NCBI GenBank assembly: GCA_036426205.1
Contig: CM071568.1
Coordinates: 218,905,216 to 218,969,215 of the forward strand
Origin: Ascaphus truei
Taxonomy: Eukaryota > Chordata > Amphibia > Anura > Ascaphidae
DNA length: 64,000 nucleotides
Reading direction: 5' to 3'
The first letter of the stretch is position 1. Each line of letters opens with the position of its first letter. Position numbers and translations under genes: made by a program. Below are positions 47,400 through 58,674 of the stretch, piece after piece. Under the pieces are notes generated by a model. The model saw only the letters and a program-made list of their open reading frames with translations, made no database searches and had not been told where the DNA came from.

Positions 47400-47950
47400 A
47401 TGGGGAATATATATATATATATATGTATGGTGTAAATATCTATAAGAAAAAAGGAGACTTTTGGTATACATCCTTTGATCAAATAATGCCAAGCCTGCTA
47501 ACCACGTCAAGGTAAGTCTCTTTAGCAGGTCCCTACGCTAAATGCATACTAGTGTTATGTGAAATAAGCCCAGAAGGGGTTAAAATATCAAAGCAAATCA
47601 CCTGCAACTGCTTATTGAGCAGTTTGTGGCAGGCCAGCCCCTCCTCTTCTAGGTATATAATCTCCTAGCAAGGTCCCCTTATTCCACTTCACTTACATGT
47701 GAGTATCTGTACTGGTATATACCAGTTTTTAATTGCACTAGGTTATACAAGCATATGCTTTGATATTTTAACCCCTTCTGGGCTTATTTCACATAACACT
47801 AGTATGCATTTAGCGTAGGGACCTGCTAAAGAGACTTACCTTGACGTGGTTAGCAGGCTTGGCATTATTTGATCAAAGGATGTATACCAAAAGTCTCCTT
47901 TTTTCTTATAGATATTTACACCATACATATATATATATATATATTCCCCA
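47400..47950. mobile_element. 551-bp foldback element with about 190-bp inverted arms
   Basis: The left arm starts atggggaatatatatatata, then gtatggtgtaaatatctata. The right arm ends with tatagatatttacaccatac and attccccat. The inner parts match almost perfectly (gttatgtgaaataagcccag versus ctgggcttatttcacataac). The ends read atggggaat and attccccat. No coding capacity. It sits in the non-L1 DNA inside the L1 insertion, so it arrived later or with that DNA. Confidence 0.8.
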
Positions 47951-49211
47951 TTGATTGCTATCCCTATGGGAGAAGCGCAGGGATTCACTTTCTGTTTTGC
48001 ACATTTGTATGGCCATTTCCTTCACTAGCTGCATGCTCTTTACATGGAGAAGCGCAGTGATTATATTTGTTTTACATAGTGATAAAAAGAGACAAAGAAA
48101 TCTCCACTCAACCCTTGAAAGGACTGTTTCAAAATCCTACCAAACGAATACTCTCAAACCTCAGGGGAAAGGTGATAGAAGCCATACAATGAAAAAGAAA
48201 AATCACATAGTGCAATATTGCAAAAACAGTGATCAAAAATGTGAATAAAGGGGGCTATAAATTTCCTACTCACAATGGAGCAGGAGTTATAAGCAGAAAT
48301 CCAAACAGTGGCACGATGGTCCCTGGATGGAATGATGCATGCAGTCCTAGGGTCTCAAAAACAGAAAGGCAGAGCCATGGTGCAGATCAACTTTAAAATA
48401 TATTAATAGAACAATAACTTACAAATGGAGGCTTACACTGTCTCAGTAATCAAAACAGCAGGCTATATTGGTAAGCAGTCAATCGCGATCTCACCGCAGC
48501 CAAGTCCCGCCAGGTCTCCAATCGTATCTGCAACTTTTTTCACCACCTGACATCACTTTCCGGTCCCATTCGTTGGAGGTGGAGGGACTGAGTGGGGTGG
48601 TGGGGGGTGGGAAGGGAAGGGGGAAACAACACTTTCTAAGAACACAAACAGAAAGGACTCAAATGGAGTCCAATAATTTAGTGGGCCATTAGAGGTCAAC
48701 ATAACCTGGGGCCCATCTGCCCTTAGGCGAAAATAACCAACTGGACCAGAAACAAAGGTGGTCCAGTGTCCTGGATAAAAGATGTGTCCTGAAGATCTTG
48801 GGACTTTGCGGGTGACAGAGAAACCAGCCCAATCATCTCTCTGAGGATGCATGCAGGCAGCAGGGGTAGGGATTCCCCTGCCCAGCCCGCCGATGCACTA
48901 TAAAATAAAACATCTTGTAAGCTAAATAACAACCCTTAACAGAATGGATCTACTGTAAACATAGTTAATATAAAAATAAGCAATTATAAAACATTTACAT
49001 TCATAAATCCGCCCTGGAACCTTTCTATACAATATTTTTTTCCCCTCATACATTTCCTTTACACCAAGATGCCTTCAACAAAAAATTTAACCAAACCACT
49101 GCAATAACATAATGCTTAATGTTTAACTTTTGAGACTTGACACTGGGTGAATAAAAGATAATCTGTACTCTGGCCTATACCGATAAGACAAACCATTTAA
49201 TTGTACTGATT

Positions 49212-49707
49212 TCACCACAACAGATGGTACTGCTCTGACTCCAGTTCCACTTCCAGGACTGTCTCAGGGACTCCACGGATCCGAATATTGTTCCTACGAT
49301 CCCTGTTTTCAGAATCCTCCTGCTGTTCTGACAACTCTGATAGCTGGCCTTTCACGTAAGTAGTGATTTTTATATTTTTATTCAGCATTTTTATTGTTGA
49401 GTCCAGCTTTTGTTCTAGCTCCTCAGTTCTTCCTCCAATCATTGTAATATCCGTCCTTATTTCTTTTATCTCTTCTTGAAACATGTTTTTATCCACCGAA
49501 AAGTTTTTCAATGTCTGTTTTGGTGGCCATATGTTTTAAGATAGCAAGGTTACCCTCCAATGCAGGAACCCCCTCTGCCTCTGGGTCCCCGCTCTCCCTC
49601 CCGGCCAGCATCTCTGCAGCCTGCACCGAGTCTGCCTTGCTAAAGTAATTGGCGAAATCAGGTGAGATTTTACTGCTTTTAGCCTTGTTTTTTGCCTTAG
49701 TAGACAT
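49212..49707 (-). pseudogene. L1 ORF1 N-terminal half
   Basis: The reverse strand starts MSTKAKNKAKSSKISPDFAN, then (after a frameshift near 49500) gives FSVDKNMFQEEIKEIRTDIT. A coiled coil of Glu/Leu/Ile heptads follows, and then the ORF1 signature EDSENRDRRNNIRIRGVPE. It breaks off just after this, at about 49235, within the RRM domain. It is related to, but of a different subfamily from, the ORF1 at 2385-3416. Confidence 0.85.
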
Positions 49708-49869
49708 CCTTGAATATTTACCCAGTAGCTTGTGCTTGATTTAATGCGGATTGTGCTAATTTAATGGGCGGTTTTCACTGTTAATCGGCTGGGCAGGATG
49801 GAGCTCTCTGTTTAGGCACCCATGCCCGTTGCTGCTGCGCATGCGCCTCTCGACTTGAGAAGGTTTTAA

Positions 49870-52500
49870 AGTACTAGAAATCTGTATTCTTTTAGGCAGA
49901 ACAATTGGAGAACCACAATTTCTAACTTTGTCACATGAGTCAAGTTCAGTGATTTATGAAGATATAAGGTAAACACTGGTCTCTGTACATTTAATTGAAT
50001 AATAGTTCTGAAGAAGGGTAAAAGCATGCACCTGAAACATATCATTTCTTGTGATGGACTTCCACATAAACTGATTAACTTTGATCCTCATATCTGAAAA
50101 TTATGCATCTTTTCCCAGTTCAGTGTGACATCCCTGTGAACTCTTGAAATTGACTAATATTTTATGTAGTTTGTGTAACCTGTGTAGTTATTTTGTACAA
50201 AAATCAATAAGGATTTTTAGCGCTTTTATTCAGGTGTGCCTAAATGTTGCTGTATTCTTTAGTTATTGATTAGAGGTTTAATAGACCCTCCTGTTTCATC
50301 GCACCTTGCTGAATTTTGTTGTTTTTCCTTTTTTGATTTTGTTTTGGTTAAGACAACTTTTTTTTAGATAGCTGTTGGTGAGTAACACTCTGTATATGTC
50401 TATCTACATATTTATGGATGTATGTGTGCCTACAGATGTAGCAAGATTTACTGTCTTCGAAGCCGCAGCCAAAAAAGCAAACATCTGCGGATCCGGAGAC
50501 AGTGTCGGCTGAAGTGAGGCTGTGGGGAGTAAAAGCTTCTGGGTTTGATACCCCATAGCATAATCCTCCAGCACCGGAGCTGCTGTGGTTGGCCTTCATA
50601 TACAGGTACACAGCTCTGAACTTGCTCTGGTGGATAAGGAAAAGGCCAATGCTGTGTAAATCAATAAATAGTTCACTAAATCCTGCTCTTTTTCTGACTA
50701 TATACACATGTGACAGACATAACTTTATTTATTTAGTGATTCTGTTTATGCAATATACATGAAACAAATCTATGGTTGTAAATGTTAATAATCTAAGGCG
50801 GTAACTTAAAATACTCAAAAGGAGGTGATCATGGGATCTCTGCATTCAAATCAAAGGGGTTTTTTTTGGACGTTTTTTCTTGGGCAGCCAAAGGTCGTCC
50901 AATCACATGGGATAATCTCTTGAAAAACTGGCACTTCGACAAAGCTGGCATAGTACACGACAATGCTGCTTTAAGTCTATTAAGTCTAGTAATATTATTC
51001 TAGCAAAATAAAAGAGCCTTGGCAGAATATTAAAAGAACACTGGGAAAAAGTCTAAGGCAGCCACCTGCTATGAAGAAAATGAATGTGTCGGCAACAATT
51101 TCAGAGATGCAAAGATTGGAAAAGTAAAAATTCACATGCCATTACCTATAGTTAATCTTGGCAAATTATAAACAAACCTTGGGGCCTTGTTCAATAAGGA
51201 CTGATGTGTCCAATTCAAGTCAATAGCCGTTTTTATCCAATGTGACCATTGTGGACCTTCCTGAATTAGGTGCTTAGTACACAAGATTATGGCCTGAAGG
51301 GAGGTGTGCTGGTGTACTGTAGGTTTGGTATGCATTAACATTATCTTTTTTTAATATTTGAATAAGCATGCATGTGATGTGCAGTTTGGAGTAAAATAGA
51401 GTACAAAAAAGCACTGCAAATTGAATTTCAAGATACATTAAAGAACATGGAAACCAATGAGGGTGCAGGGTCTCAAAGACAAAACTGTCAGAAAAAACTG
51501 TATGTGGAAATCAACTGATACCACTGAGAAAAGAGATTGCAAAGCTTGTACAGTAATTTGATTTCTGGACTGCTTGATGCTGAAAACAACATGGCTGTAG
51601 AGAGATAAGCACCCATTCCATATACAAATTTGGTTTCTCCCCTCTCCAGTAAAAGCCCTATTTCAATTACCTAAGTGAGATGACATTTCTGACTTTGACT
51701 TCCTGCAGCAAATTGACAAAAAGTGCATGCACATGAGATGTTAAACCGAGTGATTTTTATGCATTTGTATGAAATCATTACAAGAGAAGCGGAAACATTT
51801 GTAAGAATATTACGGAGATACAGGTGTATAAAGCATCCATTAGCATAATGGATACAAAAGTCCATATTCTAATTTTGTCTTATTTTTTCCCCATATATTC
51901 TATGGTGTTCCTTTTTACTAATGCTCACATTTTTTGGAACTGAATTGACAGCTCATTTATTTTCATTTGGGGAAAAAGGTGGTGTAACACATTACAGGCT
52001 ACATGCACCTTGTATTTTTCTTGTTGCATCCAACTAGTTTAGATTCCTGATTCAAAGAAGTAGTTAAAAACATGTTTTATAATTATCACAGACAGTATTT
52101 ATCACACCCTATTACAATTAGTCATTTTAATAATGTAATTTGTTTATTGACACTTTTTAAATAGCAAACTGGCAAACACACGTACAGAAAAGCCTGATTA
52201 ATTGATGCTGACACGTGTTTAAAATGCCACTGTTACTATTACAGCAAAAAGATAATCCCTTCATACATAGAAGGCCGCAATTCTCAAAAAATAATACCTT
52301 GATCCTTTGTCCCTCAAACAGTTATTATTCAGGGCTCTTCTGCCCTTCGTTTGCAAACTAAATGCTTTATTTATTTTGAGTGCTTATTTTTCTCAACCTC
52401 CAGTCTTTGCTTCTCCACACGTTTATGTGTGAATTTTTCTATCATACCAAACTGTATCAAACTCTACTAAAGCATCATAAAATTAAACTAAAAAATGTAT
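49870..52500. other. No gene recognised
   Basis: It contains one hammerhead-like motif (50006-50046). The rest, including the 119-codon reverse frame at 50348-50707, shows no known domain or splice-flanked kinase exon. Confidence 0.4.
50006..50046 (+). ncRNA. Hammerhead-like motif (degenerate stem III)
   Basis: The plus strand reads ctgaaga, a stem II closed by AGGGT/GCACCT around an A-rich loop, then gaaacatatc. The core is intact, but the ACGCGT stem III segment is changed to acatatc. No PLE ends were recognised around it. Confidence 0.4.
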
Positions 52501-52629
52501 TGGTGAGCCTCTGTTCTTGGATCATCATTTTGGTGGGGTGGGGTTAGCTTCTGCGGAGCCCCAGCAGTGAGAGCTTCCGTATCTGCTGCCATGGCTCAAG
52601 ATGGCTTCCCCCCGACCTCCACAGTGGCA

Positions 52630-52905
52630 GGTAGGGTCCAGGAAGACACACACACGATGGAGAGAGAGAGACACACTCAGCATGGGGGGAGAGAGAGTGA
52701 CAGCATGGGGAGAGAGAGGGAGAGACAGCATGGGGAGAGAGAGAGAGAGACAGCATGGGGAGAGAGAGACAGCATGGGGAGAGAGAGAGTGACAGCATGG
52801 GGATAGGGAGAGTGACAGCATGGGGGAGAGAGAGTGACAGCATGGGGGAGAGAGTATGGCGCTATACAAATAAAGACATACATACATACATACATACATG
52901 GAGAA
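52630..52905. repeat. GA-rich simple repeat ending in an L2-type tail and (CATA)n
   Basis: Units of gagagagagacagcatggg recur from about 52655 to 52855. Then come tatggcgctatacaaataaa and (catacata)n. The ggcgctatacaaataaagac string equals the 3' tail of the L2 at 34445-35655, here on the plus strand. Confidence 0.8.
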
Positions 52906-53200
52906 ATGACCCTTAGATTTAGCTGTTTGTAGATTATTGGTCACTTTTGCTAGTGCTGTTTCGGTGGTGTGTAGAGGACGAAAACCAGATTGTAAAGAGT
53001 AAAGCAGGGAGTTGGAGGAGAAAAAGGTAGTGAGGTCATTGTTTACAAGTTTCTAAAGTAGCTTGTAGGCAAAAGGGAGAAGCGAGATAGGGCGGTAGTT
53101 AGAGGGGGCGGATTTAAGGCGTATTATCATGGGGTCAAAAGAGATATATCCTGTGGAAAGGAATATCGTGCAGAAAAGAGAGAAGTGACGAGATGACTTG
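52905..53200 (-). pseudogene. L2-clade LINE reverse transcriptase fragment
   Basis: With frameshifts, the reverse strand gives SNYRPISLLPFAYKLL, then LTTFFSSNSLLYSLQSGFRP, then TTETALAKVTNNLQTAKSKG. NYRPISLL and SGFRP are standard early RT motifs of L2-type LINEs. This segment lies upstream, in protein order, of the RT part seen at 34732-35655. Confidence 0.8.
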
Positions 53201-53374
53201 GATATACAAGTTTAAACTTGATTATATATTATTAAGACAAAAGTTCAACAAAGAGAGATAAAGGTAAATACCGGTGCACCTTCCCCCCCTCTCATCCCCC
53301 CCATTCCTTGTTATTACTATGTCTGTGTTGAGTTATGCAAAGATATATATATATATCCCCCCGCTGTAATTACC

Positions 53375-53700
53375 TGCCCGGGGCTCTCCTCTCTCCCCTT
53401 GTCCTCCTCCGCACCTGCGTCGCCATAATGTGATGCAACCCCCCCCGAGTGACGCGCTATCAACACAACTAGCGCACATCCCTCTCGGGAGCTCCCCCTT
53501 GATTGGCTGGCGGCCTGCAGTGTCCTGAGGGGGTGAGCAGCGCTGCTAGTGGTGTTGATAGCGCGGCACTCGGGGGGGGGGGTTGCATCACATTATGGCG
53601 ACGCAGGTGGAAGGTGATAGTGCTGCTGCCTTTGCTGCGGAGGAGGACAAGGGGGGAGAGGAGAGCCTCGGCAGGTAATTACAGCGGGGGCCCGGGGGAG
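53375..53700. repeat. GC-rich foldback with about 110-bp arms
   Basis: The left arm contains cttgtcctcctccgcacctg and gcgtcgccataatgtgatgc. The right arm contains gcatcacattatggcgacgc and ctgcggaggaggacaagggg. The outer parts cccgctgtaattacctgcc and ggcaggtaattacagcggg also pair. It generates a spurious 273-codon open frame. Confidence 0.8.
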
Positions 53701-53749
53701 ATAAAATCCTCATTACCTATCTCATGTGCAACATCCCTTGTCCCCTGTG

Positions 53750-54290
53750 AGTGTTTGAGTGTGTGTGTGAGTATGTGTGAGTGGATGTATGCGTGTTTGA
53801 GTGTGTGTATGAGTGAATACAGTGAATACAGACACCCAGTCAGTCACCCACCCAGTCAGGCAGTCACCCACATATCCACCCAGTCAGTCAGTCACCCATC
53901 CTCCCAGTCAGTCAGTCACCCACCCAAGTGTCAGTCAGTCACCGTCACCCACCCAGGTGTCAATCACAGTCACACACCCAATTGTCAGTCTCTCACCCAC
54001 CCAATTGTCAGTCTGTCACCCACCCCCTCTTTCACCCACCCACTCTTTCACCCACCCCCTCTGTCACCCACACACTCTCTCTGTCACACCCACACATTCT
54101 CTCTCTCTCTGTCACACCCACACTCTCTCTCTGTCACACCCACACTCTCTCTAACACCCACACACTCTCTCTCACACCCACACTCTCTCTCTCACACCCA
54201 CACTCTCTCTCTCTCTCACACCCACACTCTTTCTCTGTCACTCTCTCCCTCTCTCTCTCTCTCTGTCACCCACACACTCTCTCTCTCTCT
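53750..54290. repeat. Simple repeats, GTGTGAGTAT then CAGTCAGTCACCCACC and CACACCCACACTCTCTCT
   Basis: Three successive microsatellite-like tracts. The final CTCTCT/CACACC tract is complementary to the GA/GTGTGA tract at about 55690-55770, extending the palindrome described below. Confidence 0.9.
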
Positions 54291-54845
54291 GGATCTGGAA
54301 ATCTTATGTACCCTATATATCTGAACCGCCCTATACCTACACCGAAATAACCTATACTGCTTTCTTCCAGATCTGACTTTTGAGCTTCACACGGGAGACA
54401 TCGGAATCCCCCCTAACCCGGAAGACAGGTAGGGAACCCCTCCAACATATAACATTGCGGGAATGAGGGTACCTGGACATTGAGGGACTGCGGATCAGGT
54501 AAAATCCCAGGCGGGATTGCTGCTTTAGATATTGTGAAGCGGGGGCGTCCAGACACTGGTTAAGAGGTTCAGGAAACTAGTCATTCACATGTGGCTTTTT
54601 TTCTATATCCGACATTTATACGCACACACACAGACACACACACGTAATTATGTAACAAGGACTAATTGTAGTAAAGTATAAATGTAATACAATAAATAAA
54701 CTGTTATGTCAAAAACAAATGTTATTAGTTCTTACTAGGAATTTATTCAATTTCTTTTTTAAAAATCGGGGCTAGGGGCGGGGCTAGGTTGCGAGTAGAT
54801 TTTTTGGTTCGGCGAGTAGATTATTGGGTGATTTGTCGACCACTG

Positions 54846-54894
<49 letters not shown>

Positions 54895-55692
54895 AGGGCA
54901 GTTGGCACACTGTAAACTATTGATCCACTGATGCTTATCCCATATGCACACATGAAATAAATATTTACCAGATGTTGGTCTGGGAAACAGAGACAGCACA
55001 CAGCCAGGTAAGTACAAAAAAACTGTATTCATATAAGAAGTACATGGCACTACATCCAACGTTTCGGTCAGCAGAATGTGACCTTCCTCAGCGACAAGCC
55101 TGAGGAAGGTCACATTCTGCTGACCGAATATGAATACAGTTTTTTTTGTACTTACCTGGCTGTGTGCTGTCTCCCGGACCAACATCTGGTAAATATTTAG
55201 CCCCGCCCCCAGCCCCACTTAAAAAAAAAAAGAAATTGAACTAATAAGTAAGAACTAATAGCAAAATTCGTTTTTGACTTAAGTTTATTTATTGTATTAC
55301 ATTTATAATTTACTACAATTAGTCCTTGTTATGTGTGTGTGTGAGTGTGTGAGTGGGTAAACGTTGGATCTAGAAAAAAAAGCCACATGTGAATGACTAG
55401 TTTCCTGCACCTCTTAACCAGTGTCTGGATGCTCCCACTTCACAATATCTAAAGCAGCAATCCCACCTGGGATCTTACCTGATCCGCAGTCCCTCAATGT
55501 CCCCTCATTCCCACTATGTTATATATTGGAGGGGAGGTGTTCCCTACCCGACTTCTGGGTTAGGGGGGATTCTGATGTCTCCCATGTTAAGCTTGAGAGT
55601 CAGATCTGGAGGAAAGCAGTATAGGTTATTTCGGTGTAGGTATAGGGCAGTTAAGATACATAGGGTAAATAAGATATCCAGATCCAGAGTGT
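54291..55692. repeat. Nested palindrome, about 1.4 kb, with PLE-like core
   Basis: The outer arms (about 54291-54790 and 55200-55692) are inverted copies, for example cctacaccgaaataacctat versus ataggttatttcggtgtagg. Inside lies a second inverted pair: atttaccagatgttggtctg (54962) versus its inverse at 55175-55195. At the centre is a third hairpin (55061-55129). The inner part has pLTR-like features and a hammerhead core. A (TA)n tract lies at about 54847-54888. No protein-coding frame. Confidence 0.75.
55053..55090 (-). ncRNA. Hammerhead-like motif at the palindrome centre
   Basis: The reverse strand reads ctgagga, stem II ggtcacattctgctgacc (GGTCA/TGACC), then gaaacgttgg. The core is complete. 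A partial inverted copy follows on the plus strand (55100-55129) and stops just after GAA, so the two could pair with each other instead of folding as ribozymes. Confidence 0.5.
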
Positions 55693-55769
55693 GAGACAGA
55701 GTGTGAGAGTGTGTGACAGAGAGAGAGAGAGAGGGTGACAGAGAGATGGTGACAGAGAGAGTGACTGTA

Positions 55770-56460
55770 AGGAATCGGGGAACACGTCCTTTGTGACGTG
55801 TTCCCTCCTTACCTGTCTCTGCACAGACCACCGTGCTGGTACCAATGCATGTGCGCACCCCCACTCTGCTTACAGAGTGCTCGTGCAGCTCTTCTAGCGA
55901 TGCCACGGAGCTTAGCTCCCGCCCTGCCCTTGCCCCCACAAATCTGCTCTGCGCGTTATCTGGCCCGATCACGCGCTGCATGATGACATAATGTCTCTGC
56001 GTATTGACGTTTCCTGACGCGTTTCATCTCACACGGGCGACTTTCTCAAAGGCCAATCACGCGCGGAGCAGACTTGTGGCTATACACAATAGGAGGTTCT
56101 ACTGAGGCTCCACACGGATCTCTTGCGGACATTCAATTGTGTTTTTCGGCTCTCCAGTGTACCGTTGCTCTTCTATACTGTGAAGTGAGGCTCTGGCTGT
56201 GGATCACAGATGCGAGAAACCTGGTTGGCGGTGATAAATATTCACATATGCATATATATATTTTACTTACCCTATGTGAGTGATATTCTTCCCCCTCCCT
56301 TCCATTTTCCCATCAATAAATGTACTTTTTTACGCTATGTAGCGTACGCTCTCTTCTCTTTTTCCTCTAGGTCTTTAATTCGATTTGGTTAACCCTCCTG
56401 AGAGCTGCCGGAGACCCCCTTACCGAAATTAATTATCCAACACCTGGTGGACTTTACTAA
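55770..56460 (-). mobile_element. PLE pLTR-like fragment
   Basis: On the reverse strand, 56013-56054 reads ttgagaa, a weak stem II, then gaaacgcgtcagg, a degenerate hammerhead. The flanking sequence has no gene. The boundary is approximate. Confidence 0.4.
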
Positions 56461-56699
56461 AGGACTGGTTCTTATATCTTCCCTATATATTATTCACTTA
56501 ATACTGTTTGTGTATTATAATCATTAGCTGTGTATAGTATATGCATTAATCACTTTTTTTCACAGAACTATTGTACACTTTTATGTTTGTATTTTCTTCC
56601 CTTAATTAATAATTTTCACCACTTTTTATTTTATTAATTCACATTATTAGTGTGGCGCTCCTATATATGTTTACATATATATACATATATATATATGTA

Positions 56700-56773
56700 T
56701 ATATATAGCCAATAAAGAATATCACTTGTGAGCACATTCACATCTTAGACAGGTCTGCAACCCTGCCTTTCAA
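56700..56773. mobile_element. Left part of the foldback repeat hosting the PLE
   Basis: The sequence tagccaataaagaatatcac and cttgtgagcacattcacat recurs at 59782-59820 in the neighbouring copy. This is the left flank of the repeat that the PLE at 56791-59449 interrupted; its right flank continues from 59450. Confidence 0.7.
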
Positions 56774-57458
56774 CCATTATCACCTAGCATTATAAAAATA
56801 CAAATATAGAAATGTAACCCGGCGCGTGTATACATAAATTAAGTGAATACCAATATAATTTATACTGTAGTCCATAAAAGGATATGAGTGACTGATGTGA
56901 GTAAAATCCTTTTCTTCCAAACTTGAGTGGTTAACAGATGGGAGATAGACTCAAATCTCAAAGCACATAGAGAAAGCGTTCCTCTTCACAGTAAAATGCT
57001 GTCTAGAAGTAGGTAGGCAGCATACAGTGGAGAGAAACTATATATGGAGGATTCCAAGTCCAGAGAACTTCAGGTGTAACACGAACCCCACGTGGTATCC
57101 CCAAATCCGGTGGACATAAGAAGAACCTCCTTCTCAGGAAAAGATGTCTCCTGAACTTGTCCCAGGACTCCTGTATCTTGATCTCCAACAAGGGATGAAG
57201 AGAGACAGAAGATTGCGCAATATATAAAAACTTTAATGACACCTCCAGAACTAAAACAGAATAATACAAAGGAACGTGAGTTTAAAATCAAATTAGAAGT
57301 GCCCGACCCGGCACACCCATCAGCAATGCTCAGTCACTGTTAGTCCTTGCCGGTATCGCGTGTACCTCGCGTTGTTCCGGCGCGACCGTGATAACGTCAC
57401 CGTCTCCGTTCCTGACTGGCAGTCAGATGAGTGTCCAGGGCAGCATCTCCTTAGGCTC

Positions 57459-57500
57459 CTCCCTACGCATTTCGTGACGGGGAACGTCACTTCGTCAGGG
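57459..57500 (-). ncRNA. Hammerhead motif, left PLE arm
   Basis: The reverse strand reads ctgacga, stem II gtgacgttccccgtcac, then gaaatgcgtaggg. It differs from the right-arm copy by a C-to-T change in the stem III segment. It lies in the sense direction of NEK10 if the gene extends this far upstream. Confidence 0.6.
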
Positions 57501-57846
57501 GTTGTGGAGCCTCAGCAATCCCGTGTGTTTTTTATAAGCCCATGTTAACCCATTAAATGATGGGGTCAAATGACGAATAACAATTGCAAGGTGAATCTAC
57601 TGATCCTTATTATGGCACCAGTGGGGTTAAGTAGACACCTCTGAGGTGAGCAAAAGGTTCAATTAGGAACACAATGTATATAACATAAATAAAAAATTAT
57701 TAAAAAATTATTAAAACGGAAACCTGAATTGAACATAAATTGAACATCAGAGGAAAAAGAAACAGCAATTATATTGAACAGCCCAAAACTTGAAATAACA
57801 ATTATCACCTAGCTGCCCCAAGAAACATCTGGGATCTGGTCCAACT

Positions 57847-58311
57847 ATGTGGCTAAAAGACCTTAAAGGTTATTTTCCTTGTAAGAAATGTATTGGTTGT
57901 AGCTTTGGATCTAGATGTAAAGAGTTCAAAACTAATGTCACCGGTAAAAGTTATGACATTCGAACATTTATTAATTGTAAATCAAATTTTTGTGTTTACC
58001 TTTTAGAATGCCCCTGTAAGTTACAGTATGTGGGTAGAACGGGGAGACCTCTGAAGAGAAGATTTGCAGAACATGTGTACAACATCAAAAATGGTCTGGA
58101 GACACATAGTGTATCCAACCATTTTAAGATCCATCATAATATGTCACCTGAGGGACTTACCTGTATTGGCATCGATTGCCCCAAGGTTGGTGTTAGAGGG
58201 GGAGATAGATTACAGAGGGTCTCTCAACAAGAGACCTTCTGGATCTACACTTTAAAGACCCTCTCCCCTAAGGGGCTTAACATAGATTTCGATCTAGCAT
58301 CTTTTCTTTAG
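57847..58311 (+). CDS. Penelope-like element GIY-YIG endonuclease domain
   Basis: This 154-codon open frame encodes the C-terminal endonuclease of a PLE, the enzyme that nicks target DNA for retrotransposition. A Cys cluster (C12, C15, C18, C24 in CKKCIGCSFGSRC) forms the linker finger. The nuclease domain starts at about residue 49: CVYLLECPCKLQYVGRTGRP holds the two strands equivalent to GIY and YIG, followed by the catalytic-type Arg region LKRRFAEH. The later block RGGDRLQRVSQQETFWIYTL contains the expected Glu (E129). The end, GLNIDFDL, is typical. The reverse transcriptase domain that should precede it is missing, so the ATG is only the first Met of a truncated frame. Intact length and motifs suggest recent insertion. 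The TAG stop is followed by the right pLTR. Confidence 0.88.
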   Translation: MWLKDLKGYFPCKKCIGCSFGSRCKEFKTNVTGKSYDIRTFINCKSNFCVYLLECPCKLQYVGRTGRPLKRRFAEHVYNIKNGLETHSVSNHFKIHHNMSPEGLTCIGIDCPKVGVRGGDRLQRVSQQETFWIYTLKTLSPKGLNIDFDLASFL

Positions 58312-58632
58312 AGACTCCCTGTTCTGCTCACATAAATATGCTTTTATCTGCTGTTCAATATAAATGCTGTTTCTTTTTCCTCTGATGTTCAATTTATGTT
58401 CAATTCAAGTTTCCGTTTTAATAATTTTTTAATAATTTTTTATTTATGTTATATACATTGTGTTCCTAATTGAACCTTTTGCTCACCTCAGAGGTGTCTA
58501 CTTAACCCCACTGGTGCCATAATAAGGATCAGTAGATTCACCTTGCAATTGTTATTCCTCATGTGACCCCATCATTTAATGGGTTAACATGGGCTTATAA
58601 AAAACACACGGGATTGCTGAGGCTCCACAATC

Positions 58633-58674
58633 CCCTGACGAAGTGACATTCCCTGTCACGAAACGCGTAGGGAG
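58633..58674 (+). ncRNA. Hammerhead ribozyme motif, right PLE arm
   Basis: The plus strand reads ctgacga, stem II gtgacattccctgtcac (GTGAC/GTCAC), then gaaacgcgta. Stem I is well supported: CCC before the core pairs with GGG after the cleavage region, and GGCTCC further 5' pairs with GGAGCC further 3', with an internal loop (acaat / a). The ACGCGT stem III is very short, as in known PLE hammerheads. This is the best ribozyme candidate in the window. Confidence 0.8.

Larger units (their letters stand above)
45768..49867 (-). mobile_element. L1-clade LINE insertion with target-site duplications
   Basis: A 15-base direct repeat, gacttgagaaggttt, lies at 45768-45782 and 49852-49866. Next to the left copy is a T-run (45781-45794), the poly(A) tail of a reverse-strand element. 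Reading the reverse strand from 49851: 5' UTR, ORF1 N-terminal half (49707-49212), about 2 kb of non-L1 DNA including a foldback, then ORF2 C-terminus (47221-46188) and 3' UTR. Most of ORF2, including RT and endonuclease, is absent. The ends fit target-primed reverse transcription; the middle has been replaced or deleted since. Confidence 0.8.

Noticed and set aside
52525..52944. 139-codon reverse open frame with repeated LSLSPHAV units
   Set aside because: Pure product of the GAGAGACAGCATGGG simple repeat.
53503..54350. 273-codon and overlapping open frames rich in SLSH / HTHTL
   Set aside because: Read-through of a GC-rich foldback and of CACACC/CTCTCT microsatellites.
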